A DNA stretch of 64,000 nucleotides from Symbiobacterium thermophilum (GCA_020725105.1 DYFQ01000002.1:47531-111530); one strand, 5' to 3'; shown: positions 17,357 to 27,752, counted from the first letter of the stretch. A program made the numbers and translations. The notes: generated by a model not told the origin, from the sequence alone.

Positions 17357-18460
17357 TCAGTAGCCACCGCTGCCGCTCCCGGTCAGGACATCGGTGACCA
17401 GGGCGTCGTAGGTCACCTGGGAGGTGATGTAGCCTTTGGCCTTCATCCATTCCAGTACCCGCTCCACGTCGGCCCTGGCCGGAAGCTGGGGCCTGGGAAA
17501 GGGAGTCATGGGGAAGACGCCGGCGATGGCCGCGGGCAGGGCCCCCTTTTCCGTCAACAGCCCCCGGTAGGCGTCGGGGTCGGCGTTGATGTCGTCCACC
17601 GCCCGGGCGTAGGCCCGGAACGTGCGGGCCAGGGCCTCGCCTTTGTCCCTGAGGCTGTCCTCCCGCACCAGGAGCACCGACTGGGAGAGATTGGTCCCGC
17701 GGGTGTCGTCGATGACCCTGACCGCGCCGTTGGCCTCCGCCAGGCTGGCCAGCGGGTCAGGCAGGCCGGCCGCCTTCACCTGGCCGGAGATGAGCGCCTG
17801 GTACCTGGCGGGGATCTGGGCGATGACCACCGTCCGGATCTCGTCCGGCCTGAAACCCTGCGCCAGGAGCAGGTTTTCCACCACGTACTCGATCATGGAG
17901 TTGGTGGAGATGGCCACCTCGACTCCTTTCAGTTGCTCCACCGAGGTGATCCCCGAGTTGGGAGCCGCCAGGACGGCGATGGGCCCTTCCTCCGGGGTCA
18001 TGCCCAGGCTGATGGAAGCGATCTTGACCGGGTGCCCGGCGTTGCGCAGCGACACCGAGGAGACCACGTCGCCCAGGTGACCGTCGATCTGCCCGGCCGT
18101 CAGGGCCGCGTCCCGTTCCACGGCGCTGCGGAAGACCACCAGTTCCACCTGGACGCCGGCCTCGGCGAAGTAACCCCTGGCCTCGGCCACGAAGAAGGGC
18201 AGCGAGTCCACGATGGTCAGCAGCCCAAAGCGCACTTTCGGCGGCGGCCCGGCCGGCTCGGAAGCCCCGCCGGCCGCCGGCGCCGGAGCCCGCCCGCACC
18301 CCGCCAGCAACAATACCAGCGCCGCCGCGGCCAGCCAGACCACCACCGCCGCCGGGCGCCCGGCACCCGTCCCGCGTCCCTCGCCCGCCGTTCGTCCCCT
18401 GCCCACCACTGGTCGCCTCCCGGCCGCCAGACCTGCCGTTCGCCCCGACGCTTCCGTCAT
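17357..18460 (-). CDS. ABC transporter substrate-binding lipoprotein (SsuA/NMT1-THI5-like)
   Basis: Lipobox [65 protein letters not shown]. Confidence 0.88.
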   Translation of the reverse strand: MTEASGRTAGLAAGRRPVVGRGRTAGEGRGTGAGRPAAVVVWLAAAALVLLLAGCGRAPAPAAGGASEPAGPPPKVRFGLLTIVDSLPFFVAEARGYFAEAGVQVELVVFRSAVERDAALTAGQIDGHLGDVVSSVSLRNAGHPVKIASISLGMTPEEGPIAVLAAPNSGITSVEQLKGVEVAISTNSMIEYVVENLLLAQGFRPDEIRTVVIAQIPARYQALISGQVKAAGLPDPLASLAEANGAVRVIDDTRGTNLSQSVLLVREDSLRDKGEALARTFRAYARAVDDINADPDAYRGLLTEKGALPAAIAGVFPMTPFPRPQLPARADVERVLEWMKAKGYITSQVTYDALVTDVLTGSGSGGY

Positions 18461-18507
18461 GCCCCCGATCCCTCCGTTCCCGCTGCTTGCGGCGCCCTCG
18501 CTCCTCG

Positions 18508-19398
18508 CTAGCGCACCGCGTCAATCACACTGACCAGGAAGAACCCGACGCTTATGACCCCGTTGACGTTGAAAAAGGCCACGTCCAGCCGGGACAGGTC
18601 GTCCGGCGACACCAGACTGTGCTCGTAGGCCAGGAGCAACCCCATGAGCGCCACAGCCGCCAGGTAAAAGGAGCCGACCGGGTGCACCGCCGACACCGCC
18701 AGGAACAGGAGCAGGGTGAGCCCGTGGCCCAGCCGGGCGGCGGCGAGGGCGGGCCGCACGCCGAACCTGGCCGGGACGGAATGCAGCCCCTCCCGGCGGT
18801 CGAACTCCACGTCCTGCAGGGCGTAGAGGACGTCGAAGCCGGCCACCCACAGCCCGGTGGCCGCCCCCAGAAGCACCCCGCACCACTCGAACCGGCCGGT
18901 CACGCCGATCCAGGCGCCCAGCGGTCCCAGGGCCTGGGCGAGGCCCAGAAAGGCATGGGCCAGCCACGTCCAGCGCTTGGAGGTGGCGTAGATCACGAAG
19001 GCGACGGGGACCAGGGGAGCGAGCTTGAAGGCCAGGGGATTCAGCCGCCAGGCCGCGTAGAACAGGCCGGCCAGCGACAACGCGGTGAAGAACACCGCTT
19101 CCGGCACCCTGACCGCGCCCCGCTGCAGGGGGCGCCCGGCGGTCCGGGGGTTTCTGCGGTCGATCTCCCGGTCAACCAGCCGGTTGATGGCCATGGCAGC
19201 GCTCCGGCCGGCCACCATGGCCAGGGTGATCCAGCCCAGGGTGGCCGGGTCGGGCCGGCCGCCCGACGCCATGAAGGTGGCCAGGTAGGCAAAGGGCAGC
19301 GCGAACACGGTGTGCTCGAACCTGATCAGCTCGAGCAGCGCCGCCAGCTTTCCGCCGGCCTTTCTCAGCCAGCCCGTCACGCCGCCGTCGCCGGTCAA
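18508..19398 (-). CDS. UbiA-family prenyltransferase (MqnP/UbiA-like)
   Basis: AMAINRLVDREIDRRNPRTAGRPLQRG and YALQDVEFDRREGLHSVPARFG (two Asp-rich prenyl-diphosphate motifs). Confidence 0.92.
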   Translation of the reverse strand: MTGDGGVTGWLRKAGGKLAALLELIRFEHTVFALPFAYLATFMASGGRPDPATLGWITLAMVAGRSAAMAINRLVDREIDRRNPRTAGRPLQRGAVRVPEAVFFTALSLAGLFYAAWRLNPLAFKLAPLVPVAFVIYATSKRWTWLAHAFLGLAQALGPLGAWIGVTGRFEWCGVLLGAATGLWVAGFDVLYALQDVEFDRREGLHSVPARFGVRPALAAARLGHGLTLLLFLAVSAVHPVGSFYLAAVALMGLLLAYEHSLVSPDDLSRLDVAFFNVNGVISVGFFLVSVIDAVR

Positions 19399-19399
19399 C

Positions 19400-20851
19400 C
19401 TAGAATCCGTACTCCTTCCATCGTCTCGTGACCAGGTCCCGGACGTCGTCCGTCATCACCTGGGCCTCCGGCCAGCCGCGGGGCTGCCCTTCCTCCGGCC
19501 ACTTCCTGGTGGCGTCGATGCCCATCTTCCCACCGTAGCGGCGGACCGGCGTGGCGTGATCCAGGTCGTCCACGGGTCCCCTGGTGATCTCCACGTCACG
19601 CTGGGCGTCGATGTGGTTCAGCACGGTGAAGGCCACCTCGGAGAGGTCTTGGACGTTCACGTCGTGGTCCACCACCACGATGAGCCGGGTGAACATGAGC
19701 TGGCCCATCCCCCACAGGGCGTGCATCACCTTGCGGGCGTGGCCGGGGTAGGTCTTCTTGATGGCCACCACGACGCAGTTGTGAAAGACCCCTTCCACCG
19801 GGAAGTTGTAGTCGACGATCTCGGGCAACTGAAGCTGGATCAGGGGCAGGAAGATCCGCTCGGTGGCCTTGCCCATGAAGGTATCCTCCATGGGCGGCCG
19901 GCCCACCACGATGGTGGGGTAGATGGGGTCCCGGCGCCTGGTGAGGCAGGTCAGGTGAAACACCGGGTAGTCCGCGGCCTCCGAGTAAAAGCCGGTGTGG
20001 TCGCCGAAAGGCCCCTCCCGGCGGAACTCGTCGAGCCTGACGTAGCCCTCCAGGACGAACTCGGCGTGGGCGGGAACCTCCAGATCCACCGTCTTGCACC
20101 TGACCAGTTCCACCGGCGCGCGCCGCAGGAAGCCGGCGAAGAAGAACTCGTCCACGTCGCGGGGCAGCGGCGCGGTGGCCGCGTAGATGGTGGCCGGGTC
20201 GGCGCCCAGGGCCACCGCCACCTCCAGCCGGTCGGCCGGCCCGCCCCCCTCCTCCCTGGCCCGCAGGAAGTGGTAGGACCCGTCCTTGTGCAGGTGCCAG
20301 TGCATCCCGGTGGTCCGGTCGTCGTACACCTGCATCCGGTACATCCCCACGTTGCGCCTGCCGGTCCGGGGGTCCCTGGTGATCACCAGGGGCAGGGTGA
20401 TGAACCGCCCCCCGTCCTTCGGCCAGCACTTGAGGACCGGCAACGAGGCCAGGGACGGCGGTTCCTCGACCACGTCCTGGCAGGGGCCGTGCCGCACCGT
20501 GCGGGGGAAGTAGCCGGCCACCTCGGCCAGCCGCGGCAGGGCGGCCAGCTTGTCCATGAGCCCGCTCAGGCTGGGCGGGGTCACCAGTTCCCTGAGCCGC
20601 TGCCCGATGGCGTCCAGGGATTCGGTTTCCAGGGCCAGCCGCATCCGCTCCTCCGAGCCGAACAGGTTCAGCACCACGGGGTACGGCGAGCCTTTCACCC
20701 GCTCGAACCAGAGGGCCGGTCCCCCGGCCTTGACGGTGCGGTCCGCGATCTCGGTAATCTCCAGTTCCGGGTCGACCTCGGCCCGGACGCGCTTGAGGAC
20801 TCCCCCGGTCTCGAGCGTCCTGAGAAAGTCCCGCAAGTCCCGGTACGCCAT
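19400..20851 (-). CDS. UbiD-family (menaquinone-type) decarboxylase
   Basis: MAYRDLRDFLRTLETGGVLKRVRAEVDPELEITEIADR, GMHWHLHKDGSYHF, EFVLEGYV...EGPFGDHTGFYS. Confidence 0.93.
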   Translation of the reverse strand: MAYRDLRDFLRTLETGGVLKRVRAEVDPELEITEIADRTVKAGGPALWFERVKGSPYPVVLNLFGSEERMRLALETESLDAIGQRLRELVTPPSLSGLMDKLAALPRLAEVAGYFPRTVRHGPCQDVVEEPPSLASLPVLKCWPKDGGRFITLPLVITRDPRTGRRNVGMYRMQVYDDRTTGMHWHLHKDGSYHFLRAREEGGGPADRLEVAVALGADPATIYAATAPLPRDVDEFFFAGFLRRAPVELVRCKTVDLEVPAHAEFVLEGYVRLDEFRREGPFGDHTGFYSEAADYPVFHLTCLTRRRDPIYPTIVVGRPPMEDTFMGKATERIFLPLIQLQLPEIVDYNFPVEGVFHNCVVVAIKKTYPGHARKVMHALWGMGQLMFTRLIVVVDHDVNVQDLSEVAFTVLNHIDAQRDVEITRGPVDDLDHATPVRRYGGKMGIDATRKWPEEGQPRGWPEAQVMTDDVRDLVTRRWKEYGF

Positions 20852-21109
20852 TTCCCCGACCCCTTCGCCCTGCCGGATGGTGCCCGTCGGCCAGACCGAC
20901 GCGTCAGTCTACACTTCAACGCAACGCCGGGAATTCCTGCCTGACCCGGCAGGTCCCGCTGCCCGGCGCACGCCGGATCCCCGCCACCGCCCGGCCCGGC
21001 AGGGAAACGTCCACCAGGGGGCGAAGGGTGCGCCTGGTGTCCGTGCAACCGTTTGCCTTCGGGCCGCGCTCGGTACCCCGGGCGCGGCGGGCCGAAAGGA
21101 TGATCGCCG

Positions 21110-22171
21110 GTGCCGGCGGGCCAACCGGACGCGCCCGGCGGCGCGGAGGGGCGCGCCACCATCCGGGACGTGGCCAGACGGGCGGGCGTCTCGGCCGCCA
21201 CCGTCTCGCGGGCCCTGGGGGGAGATCCAAGGATCAGCCAGCCGACGGTGGAGCGGGTACGCCGGGCGGCCCGGGACTTGCGCTACGTCCCCGACGCCAC
21301 GGCCCGTAGCCTGGCCCGGGGCCGGACCTGGACGGTGGCGCTGGTGCTCAGCAGGTGGCCCGGGCCGGGCGAGGAGGCCTGGTGGTTGCCCGGCCTGATC
21401 CAGGGCTTCACCGCCGCCGCCCAGGCCGCGGGCTACGTGACCCTGCTGGCCGCCGGGTCCGGCGGGCTGACGGGGCGCCACCAGTTGCTGCAGCTACTGC
21501 GGGAGCGGCGGGTGGACGGCGCGGCCGTCGTCACCGGCCAGGGCTACGACCGGCTTCTGGAAGAACTTGCCGGCCGCGGCCTGCCGCTGGTGGCCATCGG
21601 CCGGCTCTACCCGGCCGCGCCCGTGGCGTGGCTGGCCCCCGACGACGTGACCGCCGGCCGCCTGGCCACGGAGCACCTGGTCGGCCTGGGCCACCGGCGG
21701 ATCGCGCTGGTGGCCGGGCCCGGCGAACTGGCGGCTACGGTGGATCGGAGCCTGGGCTACTGGACCGCCCTGGAACAGGCCGGTCTGGAAACGGGCCCGG
21801 TGTCGGCGGCCGAGGGCTACCAGGCGGCCGCGCGACTGGTGGATGCCCACCCGCCCCCGACGGCGTTCGTGGTGGCTCACGACCTGATGGCCGTGGGGGT
21901 GCTGCAGTGTCTGGCCGAGCGCGGCCTGGCCGTGCCCCGGCAGGCGGCCGTGGTCTGCCTGGAAGACGGTCCCCTCGCCCCGGCCCTGCGGCCGCCGCTG
22001 ACGGCGGTGCGCGCGCCGTGGGAGGAACTGGGCGGGCGCAGCTTCCGCCGGCTGGCGGGCAGCCTGGGCGCCGGCGGCGAGGACGGGGGCGTCACCGGCG
22101 GCGCCCTGTCGCCACCGGAGCTGGTGGTCAGAGGATCGTGCGGGCCACCGCCGGACAGGGGTCGCGCCTGA
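21110..22171 (+). CDS. LacI-family transcriptional regulator
   Basis: ATIRDVARRAGVSAATVSRALGGDPRISQPTVERVRRAARDLRYVPDATARSLARG; EHLVGLGHRRIALVAGP. Confidence 0.93.
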   Translation: MPAGQPDAPGGAEGRATIRDVARRAGVSAATVSRALGGDPRISQPTVERVRRAARDLRYVPDATARSLARGRTWTVALVLSRWPGPGEEAWWLPGLIQGFTAAAQAAGYVTLLAAGSGGLTGRHQLLQLLRERRVDGAAVVTGQGYDRLLEELAGRGLPLVAIGRLYPAAPVAWLAPDDVTAGRLATEHLVGLGHRRIALVAGPGELAATVDRSLGYWTALEQAGLETGPVSAAEGYQAAARLVDAHPPPTAFVVAHDLMAVGVLQCLAERGLAVPRQAAVVCLEDGPLAPALRPPLTAVRAPWEELGGRSFRRLAGSLGAGGEDGGVTGGALSPPELVVRGSCGPPPDRGRA

Positions 22172-22175
22172 CGGC

Positions 22176-23543
22176 TCAGCCGCCGCCCGGGAACAGCCGC
22201 CGCAGGACGGGCTCGTAGTCCCGGAGCTCCGGCCACGTGTCAGACGCCGGGGCACCCAGCCGGCGCAGTACCTGGTACTGCTCCCGGCGCCAGGCCGGCA
22301 GCGGCCGCAGGACGATCCCCTGCGCCCCCGCGGCACGGACCGCGTCCACCAGAGCCTCGAGCCGGTCCGGTTCCAAGGGCGCCTCCGGAGCCGTCTCGAG
22401 CCCCACGATCACCGCCGCCGTCCGCACGGTCCGGCGCCGGCTCCTGTGCTCGGCGGCCACCTGGCCCGCCCAGTCCACGAGGGCCTCGGTGTAGGCCCGC
22501 AGTTCTTCCGGCGCCCAGCCGGCCGCGGCCACGGGCACGATGGCGTCCACCAGACCTTCCCGGACCCACCCGCGCCAGTCCTGACCAAAGACCCGGTAGG
22601 CGGCGTCGGGGTCGGCCTCCACCGTCACCGTGAGCGCCAGTCCCGGATGCCGCCGATCCAGGAATTCCCGCACCCGGCGCAGCAACCCGGTGACCTGCCC
22701 GGCCCGGAAGGCCTGCCATTCGGGCCCGTGCCGGGTCAGGACGGCCGCCGCCCGGACGGCAACCGTGTCCCCGGGCACCTGGTAGCCCCGCTCGTCCAGG
22801 AACCGGTCCAGACAGGCTTCGGCGTAGTCGAAGTCCTCCCCCGGCAGCCGGAGGTAGTCCAGGTGGATCCCCTGGACGCCCGGGTAACGGCCGAGCGCCT
22901 CCTCCACCACCCGGACGAGGAAGTCGGCCGTCTCCGAGAGGCAGAAGGTCTGCCAGAGGGCCGCGCTGCCGGTGACCGCCCCGCCGGCCGCGCCGGCGAG
23001 GGTGCCGGCGCCCAGCCGGTTCACCATGTCCCGTTCGGGCCGGTCCCGCAACCGGGGAGCCGTCCAGGGGTCGTCCGGGCGGCCGGCGTAACCGACCACG
23101 AAGTACAGGTAGACGTCGACGTCCAGGCGGCGGGCCTCGGCGAGGGCGGCGTCCAGGGGACTCCACTCCCCCCACAGGGCCCTGGTGTCGGGCAAGACCT
23201 CCGAGGGCCAGGCCACGCGGCCCTGGGCGTAAGCCAGGGGGAACCAGCTGTTGAGCCCGGCCCCGCGTAGCCACCCGACCTCTCGGGCCGGGGCCCCGGA
23301 GTCCCGGTAGGCGGCGGCGTAGAAGGGCTTGAACTCAGGAAGGGGCCAGGCGCCCCGGACCTCCTGTCGCCGGGCGACGGCGGTCACCAGGGTCGGGCCG
23401 GTGACCGGCCGCAAGAGCCACCAGGCGACGCCCGCGCCGCCCAGGACCAGGAGCGCCCAGGCCACCCGGCGGCCGGCGCCGGGGCGCTCAGGCCGCGGGA
23501 TCACCCGCCGCCCACCCGCCGCCGGCGCGGGCGCCGGGATCAT
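22176..23543 (-). CDS. Family-10-like (GHL10/YngK-type) glycosyl-hydrolase-like protein, membrane anchored
   Basis: N-terminal TM (WALLVLGGAGVAWWLL); GLNSWFPLAYAQGRVAWPSEVLP, VYLYFVVGYAG, VQGIHLDYLRLPGEDFDY. Upstream part of the 934-aa ORF is spurious. Confidence 0.75.
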   Translation of the reverse strand: MIPAPAPAAGGRRVIPRPERPGAGRRVAWALLVLGGAGVAWWLLRPVTGPTLVTAVARRQEVRGAWPLPEFKPFYAAAYRDSGAPAREVGWLRGAGLNSWFPLAYAQGRVAWPSEVLPDTRALWGEWSPLDAALAEARRLDVDVYLYFVVGYAGRPDDPWTAPRLRDRPERDMVNRLGAGTLAGAAGGAVTGSAALWQTFCLSETADFLVRVVEEALGRYPGVQGIHLDYLRLPGEDFDYAEACLDRFLDERGYQVPGDTVAVRAAAVLTRHGPEWQAFRAGQVTGLLRRVREFLDRRHPGLALTVTVEADPDAAYRVFGQDWRGWVREGLVDAIVPVAAAGWAPEELRAYTEALVDWAGQVAAEHRSRRRTVRTAAVIVGLETAPEAPLEPDRLEALVDAVRAAGAQGIVLRPLPAWRREQYQVLRRLGAPASDTWPELRDYEPVLRRLFPGGG

Positions 23544-23588
23544 GGCGCGCCCGCCGCAGGTCCGCGCGGGCGGGTCGCGAAGTCCCAG

Positions 23589-24827
23589 GTGGGAGAGATG
23601 AGCCCGCCGATGGAGCGCGTCTGGCACCGCGACTTCAACCTGGCGTTCGCTGGAAACACGGCGTTCTTTCTGAGCCTCCTCGCTTTTGTCCCGACCCTGC
23701 CGCTTTACGTCACCGAACTGGGTGGCGGGGAGACGGCCGTGGGACTGGTGGTGGGCGCCTTCCCGCTGGCGGCCATCGCCGTCCGGACCTTCGCGGGGCC
23801 CGCGGCCGACCGCTGGGGGCGCCGCCCGGCCATGGTGCTGGGCTCGACCATCTTCGTGGCGGCGGCCCTCGGCTATCTTTTGGCCCGCTCCATCCCGGTC
23901 CTCCTGGCGGTCCGCGTCTTCCACGCCGCCGGGATCGCGTTCTTCGGTACGGCGGCTGCCGCCTATGCCGCCGACGTCTCGCCGCCCGGCCGCCGCGGCG
24001 AGGCCCTCAGCCTGTTCGGTATGTCCAGCAACGTGGCGCTGGCTGCCAGCCCCATCATCGCCCTGGCCCTGTACCGGTGGTCCGGCATTGGCGCGGTGGC
24101 TCTGGGAGCGGCCGCCGCCGCAGGGGTGGCGCTGGGGACCACCCTGGCCCTGCGGGAGGGGCGGGCCGGGGCCACCGCCCCGTTCCGGTCCGGGCCGGCA
24201 GGCGACGGGCGGCTGCCGGTGGTCCTGTTCCACCCGCGCTGTCTCTGGCCCGCCCTGGCCATCTTCGGTTACGCCCTGACCTTCACCGCCCTGCTGGCCT
24301 TTCTTCCCCTGTTCGCCGAAGCCCGGAACATTGCCAACCCCGGCTGGTTCTTCACCGCCTACTCGGGGGCGGTCATCGGCGCCCGGCTCTTCGCCGGCCG
24401 GCTGGCCGACCGCCTGGGCCGGCTGGCCGTCATCCTCCCCGGCTTCGGCCTGGTGGCGGGCGGACTGGCCCTCCTGTCGGTCACCGGCGACCTGGCGTGG
24501 CTGGTGCTGGCGGCCCTCGTTTACGGGCTCGGCGGCGGCCTCGTGTTCCCCGGCGTGCTGACCCTGGCCGTCGACCTGGTGCCCGCCGCCGAGCGGGGCG
24601 CGGCCATGGCCACCTTTTACAACGCCTTCGAACTGGGACTGAGCCTGGGCGCGGTGGGCGCCGGCGCCTGGGTGGAGCGCTTCGGCCTTGCAGCGCTGTA
24701 CCCGGCCCTGGCCGCCGTCGCGCTGCTCATCACCGGCCTCGTCTGGTGGCGGAGCCGGCGGTTGCCGGCGCTGGTTCCAGCGCCTGGGCGGGCTTGCGGC
24801 GGCGGGGCCGGAGCGCCGCCCCGGTGA
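23589..24827 (+). CDS. MFS transporter
   Basis: 12-TM-like hydrophobic pattern; FAGPAADRWGRRPAMVLG and FAGRLADRLGRLAVIL. Confidence 0.9.
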   Translation: MGEMSPPMERVWHRDFNLAFAGNTAFFLSLLAFVPTLPLYVTELGGGETAVGLVVGAFPLAAIAVRTFAGPAADRWGRRPAMVLGSTIFVAAALGYLLARSIPVLLAVRVFHAAGIAFFGTAAAAYAADVSPPGRRGEALSLFGMSSNVALAASPIIALALYRWSGIGAVALGAAAAAGVALGTTLALREGRAGATAPFRSGPAGDGRLPVVLFHPRCLWPALAIFGYALTFTALLAFLPLFAEARNIANPGWFFTAYSGAVIGARLFAGRLADRLGRLAVILPGFGLVAGGLALLSVTGDLAWLVLAALVYGLGGGLVFPGVLTLAVDLVPAAERGAAMATFYNAFELGLSLGAVGAGAWVERFGLAALYPALAAVALLITGLVWWRSRRLPALVPAPGRACGGGAGAPPR

Positions 24828-24933
24828 TCGCGCCCCGCTCCTGGAACGTGTGGTGGGCTCGGGGCGCGCGGCGGCCCGGCGAAGGTAGCGGGCGCCGGTG
24901 GCGACTTGTCGGCGGCGGAAGGAGGGACTACCG

Positions 24934-25536
24934 GTGGGCGGGGACGAGCGGGAGTACCGGCGCGACCTCAGCCACACCACGTGGGAGGAGATCTTCCGGC
25001 GCCAGTCGCTCCGCCACGACCTGGCCGAGGGCTGGCTCGACCGGCTGGCGGTCGGGCCCGGAACTCACCTGGCCGACCTGGGGTGCGGCCCGGGGTACGT
25101 GTCGTTGCTGGCGGCCCGGCGCGTGGGTCCCACGGGCCGCGTGCTGGCCGTCGACCGCTCGCCCGACGCTCTGGCCTTCTTGCGGGCCAGGCTGGCCGAA
25201 GCCGGCCTGACGCAGGTCCGGCCCATCCTGGCCGACCTGTCCCGGCTGGACCTCCGCGCCGAGCGGGTGGACGCGGCACTGCTCTGCTACGTGCTCCACC
25301 ACCTCGAGGAACCCGGCGAAGCCGTGCTGCGGCGGCTCTTCGCCGGCCTGCCCGCCGGCGTCCGGCTGGTGGTCGCCGAGTTCGACCCGGGCGGGGAGCG
25401 GGCCTTCGGCCCGCCGCTGGACCGTCGCCTGGCCCCCGACGACCTGGCCGCCTGGCTCGGGGGGGCCGGTTACCGGGTTCTGGACCGCTGGCAGGAAACC
25501 AGGGAACAGTACGCCCTGCTGGTCCTGAGACCGTGA
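24934..25536 (+). CDS. Class I SAM-dependent methyltransferase
   Basis: HLADLGCGPGYVSLLAARRVGPTGRVLAVDRSPDALAFLRARLAEAGL; AAGGAGG Shine-Dalgarno before GTG 24934. Confidence 0.88.
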   Translation: MGGDEREYRRDLSHTTWEEIFRRQSLRHDLAEGWLDRLAVGPGTHLADLGCGPGYVSLLAARRVGPTGRVLAVDRSPDALAFLRARLAEAGLTQVRPILADLSRLDLRAERVDAALLCYVLHHLEEPGEAVLRRLFAGLPAGVRLVVAEFDPGGERAFGPPLDRRLAPDDLAAWLGGAGYRVLDRWQETREQYALLVLRP

Positions 25537-25573
25537 GCCCCTACCCCCGCGTCGCATAGCCACCGCCCAATCG

Positions 25574-26452
25574 TCAGCCGGCGGCCTGACCCAGCGCCTC
25601 GCGGACGAGGTCCGGCACCTCCCAGGGAAACCCGGCCACGCGGGCGCCGCCGGCGGTGAGCGCCTTGACCTTGGACTCGAAGGTCCCCCGGCCCCGCTCG
25701 ATGATGGCGCCGGCGTGGCCCATCCGCTTGCCCGGGGGCGCCGACTTGCCGGCGAGATACGCCACCACCGGCTTGGTCATGCCTTTGATGAACTCGGCGG
25801 CCTCCTCCTCGGCGGTGCCCCCGATCTCGCCCACCAGCACCACGGCCCGGGTCTCCTCGTCCCGCTCGAGCTGCTTCAGAACGTCCACGAAGCCCAGTCC
25901 CACCACGCGGTCGCCGCCCATGCCCACCACGGTGGACTGGCCGAGCCCGGCCCCGCTCAGGTTGGCCGCTATCTCGTAGGAGAGGGTCCCCGACCGGGCG
26001 ACAATCCCCACGGGGCCTGGTCTGTAGATGGGGTTGGGCATGATCCCCAGCTTGGACTTGCCCGGCGAGATGACGCCGAAGGTGTTGGGGCCCACGATCG
26101 TCGCGCCCCGGGACCGACCGAAGGCCATCACCTGCATGGCGTCGTGAACGGGGATGTGCTCGGTGATGATGACCACCACCCTGAGCCCGGCATCGATGGC
26201 CTCGAAGGCGGCGTCCCGGGCGAAGGGCGCCGGCACGAAGATCGCCGACGCGTTGGCGCCGTGCTTCTCCACGGCCTCCTCCACCGTCTCGTAGACCGGC
26301 ACCCCGTGGACTTCCTCGCCGCCCTTGCCGGGGGTGACCCCGGCCACCACCCGGGTGCCGTAGTCCAGCATCTGGCGGGCGTGGAAGGCACCCTGGTGCC
26401 CGGTGATCCCCTGCACCACCACGCGGGTCTTCTCGTCGACCAGAATCGCCAC
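25574..26452 (-). CDS. sucD: Succinate-CoA ligase, alpha subunit
   Basis: VVQGITGHQGAFHARQMLDYGTRVVAGVTPGKGG, GIVARSGTLSYEIAANLSGAGLGQSTVVGMGGDRV, GHAGAIIERGRGTFESK. Confidence 0.96.
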   Translation of the reverse strand: MAILVDEKTRVVVQGITGHQGAFHARQMLDYGTRVVAGVTPGKGGEEVHGVPVYETVEEAVEKHGANASAIFVPAPFARDAAFEAIDAGLRVVVIITEHIPVHDAMQVMAFGRSRGATIVGPNTFGVISPGKSKLGIMPNPIYRPGPVGIVARSGTLSYEIAANLSGAGLGQSTVVGMGGDRVVGLGFVDVLKQLERDEETRAVVLVGEIGGTAEEEAAEFIKGMTKPVVAYLAGKSAPPGKRMGHAGAIIERGRGTFESKVKALTAGGARVAGFPWEVPDLVREALGQAAG

Positions 26453-27568
26453 CTACGCCGCCCCCTTCGCCAGTTCCACCACGCGGGCCGCCGCCTCGTC
26501 CATGGACCGGTAGGCGGTGATGCCCTCACGGCGCAGGATCTCCACGCCCTGGGCCTCGTTGGTGCCCACCAGGCGCACCACCAGGGGCATCGGGATCCCC
26601 ACCCGCTGTCTCACCTGCACCAGCGCGTTGGCCACGTCGTCGCAGCGGGTGATGCCGCCGAAGATGTTGATCAGGATGGCCTTGGGCCGGGTGGAGACCA
26701 GCACCTCCACCGCCTGGGCCATGGGCTCCACGCTGGCCCCGCCCCCGGCGTCCAGGAAGTTGGCGGGCCGGCCCCCGTACGCCTGGATGATGTCCAGGGT
26801 GGCCATGGTGATCCCGGCCCCGTTGGCCATGACGGCTATGTCGCCGTCCAGTTCGACATAGGAGAGGCCGATCTCCCGGACCCGCCGCTCCAGTTCGGTC
26901 CCTTCCTCCACCCGCGGCAGGTCTTTGTGGCGGTAGGCGGCCTCGTCGTCCACGTTCAGCCTGGCGTCGGCCGCGATCACGCGGTCTCCCGAGACCACCA
27001 GCGGGTTGATCTCCGCCAGTTCGGCGTCGCGGCTCCGGAAGACCTGGTACAGCCGGCCCAGGATGTCCGCCACCTGACGCCCCACCGGGCCTCCCAGCCC
27101 CAGGCGGCGAACCACCTGCCGGCAGGCGTACGGCTGCAGGCCCCAGGTGGGGTCCACGTGCCGCTTGACCAGTTCCTTCTCGGGAACCTCCTCGATGTTG
27201 ACGCCGCCCCGGACCGAGGTGATGACCAGCGGCGTCCGGGCGGCGCCGTCCACCGTGACGCCGAGGTAAAGCTCGCGGTCGATCCGGAGCTTCTCCTCGA
27301 CCAGCAGCCGGTCAATGGCGTGGCCGTGCAGTTCCGTCCCCAACAGGGCCCTGGCCTCCGCCTCGGCCGCCTCGGGCGTGTCGGCGAACCGGATGCCGCC
27401 CGCCTTGCCCCGGCCACCGGCCAGCACCTGGGACTTGATGGCGACCGGCCGGCCCACCTCCCTGGCGGCGGCCGCCGCGTCCTCGGGCGAAGCGGCCACC
27501 CGACCCGGGGGCACCGGGATGCCGAACTTCCGGAACTCCTCCTTGGCCAGGTACTCGTAGAGCTTCAT
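26453..27568 (-). CDS. sucC: Succinate-CoA ligase, beta subunit
   Basis: MKLYEYLAKEEFRKFGIPVPPGRVA, VAIKSQVLAGGRGKAGGIRFA, GGRPANFLDAGGGA, LINIFGGITRCDDVANAL. Confidence 0.96.
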   Translation of the reverse strand: MKLYEYLAKEEFRKFGIPVPPGRVAASPEDAAAAAREVGRPVAIKSQVLAGGRGKAGGIRFADTPEAAEAEARALLGTELHGHAIDRLLVEEKLRIDRELYLGVTVDGAARTPLVITSVRGGVNIEEVPEKELVKRHVDPTWGLQPYACRQVVRRLGLGGPVGRQVADILGRLYQVFRSRDAELAEINPLVVSGDRVIAADARLNVDDEAAYRHKDLPRVEEGTELERRVREIGLSYVELDGDIAVMANGAGITMATLDIIQAYGGRPANFLDAGGGASVEPMAQAVEVLVSTRPKAILINIFGGITRCDDVANALVQVRQRVGIPMPLVVRLVGTNEAQGVEILRREGITAYRSMDEAAARVVELAKGAA

Positions 27569-27752
27569 CCGTCAGAACCTCCATCGCCCGCCGGCGGCCC
27601 ACCCGTCGCTGAACGGCCCTTACGGCCGGGGGCAGCTTCCTTTGTCCACGTGAACCATGTTAGCATGACAGTGCGCCGCGGGGCATCCCCTCGCCGGAGC
27701 CCGCGCAGGCGCGAGGCTTTTCCCCCGGGACGTCAGAGCAACGGCCGGTGAA

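Noticed and set aside
22176-24980. 934-aa ORF treated as one protein
   Set aside because: The real gene starts at ATG 23543; the upstream ~480 aa is antisense to the MFS transporter.
27656-27682. Near-palindrome CATGTTAGCATG upstream of sucC as a Rex site
   Set aside because: Too short and does not match the TTGTGA/TCACAA-type Rex operator.
25715-27751. 678-aa plus-strand ORF
   Set aside because: Antisense to sucCD, which are unambiguous.
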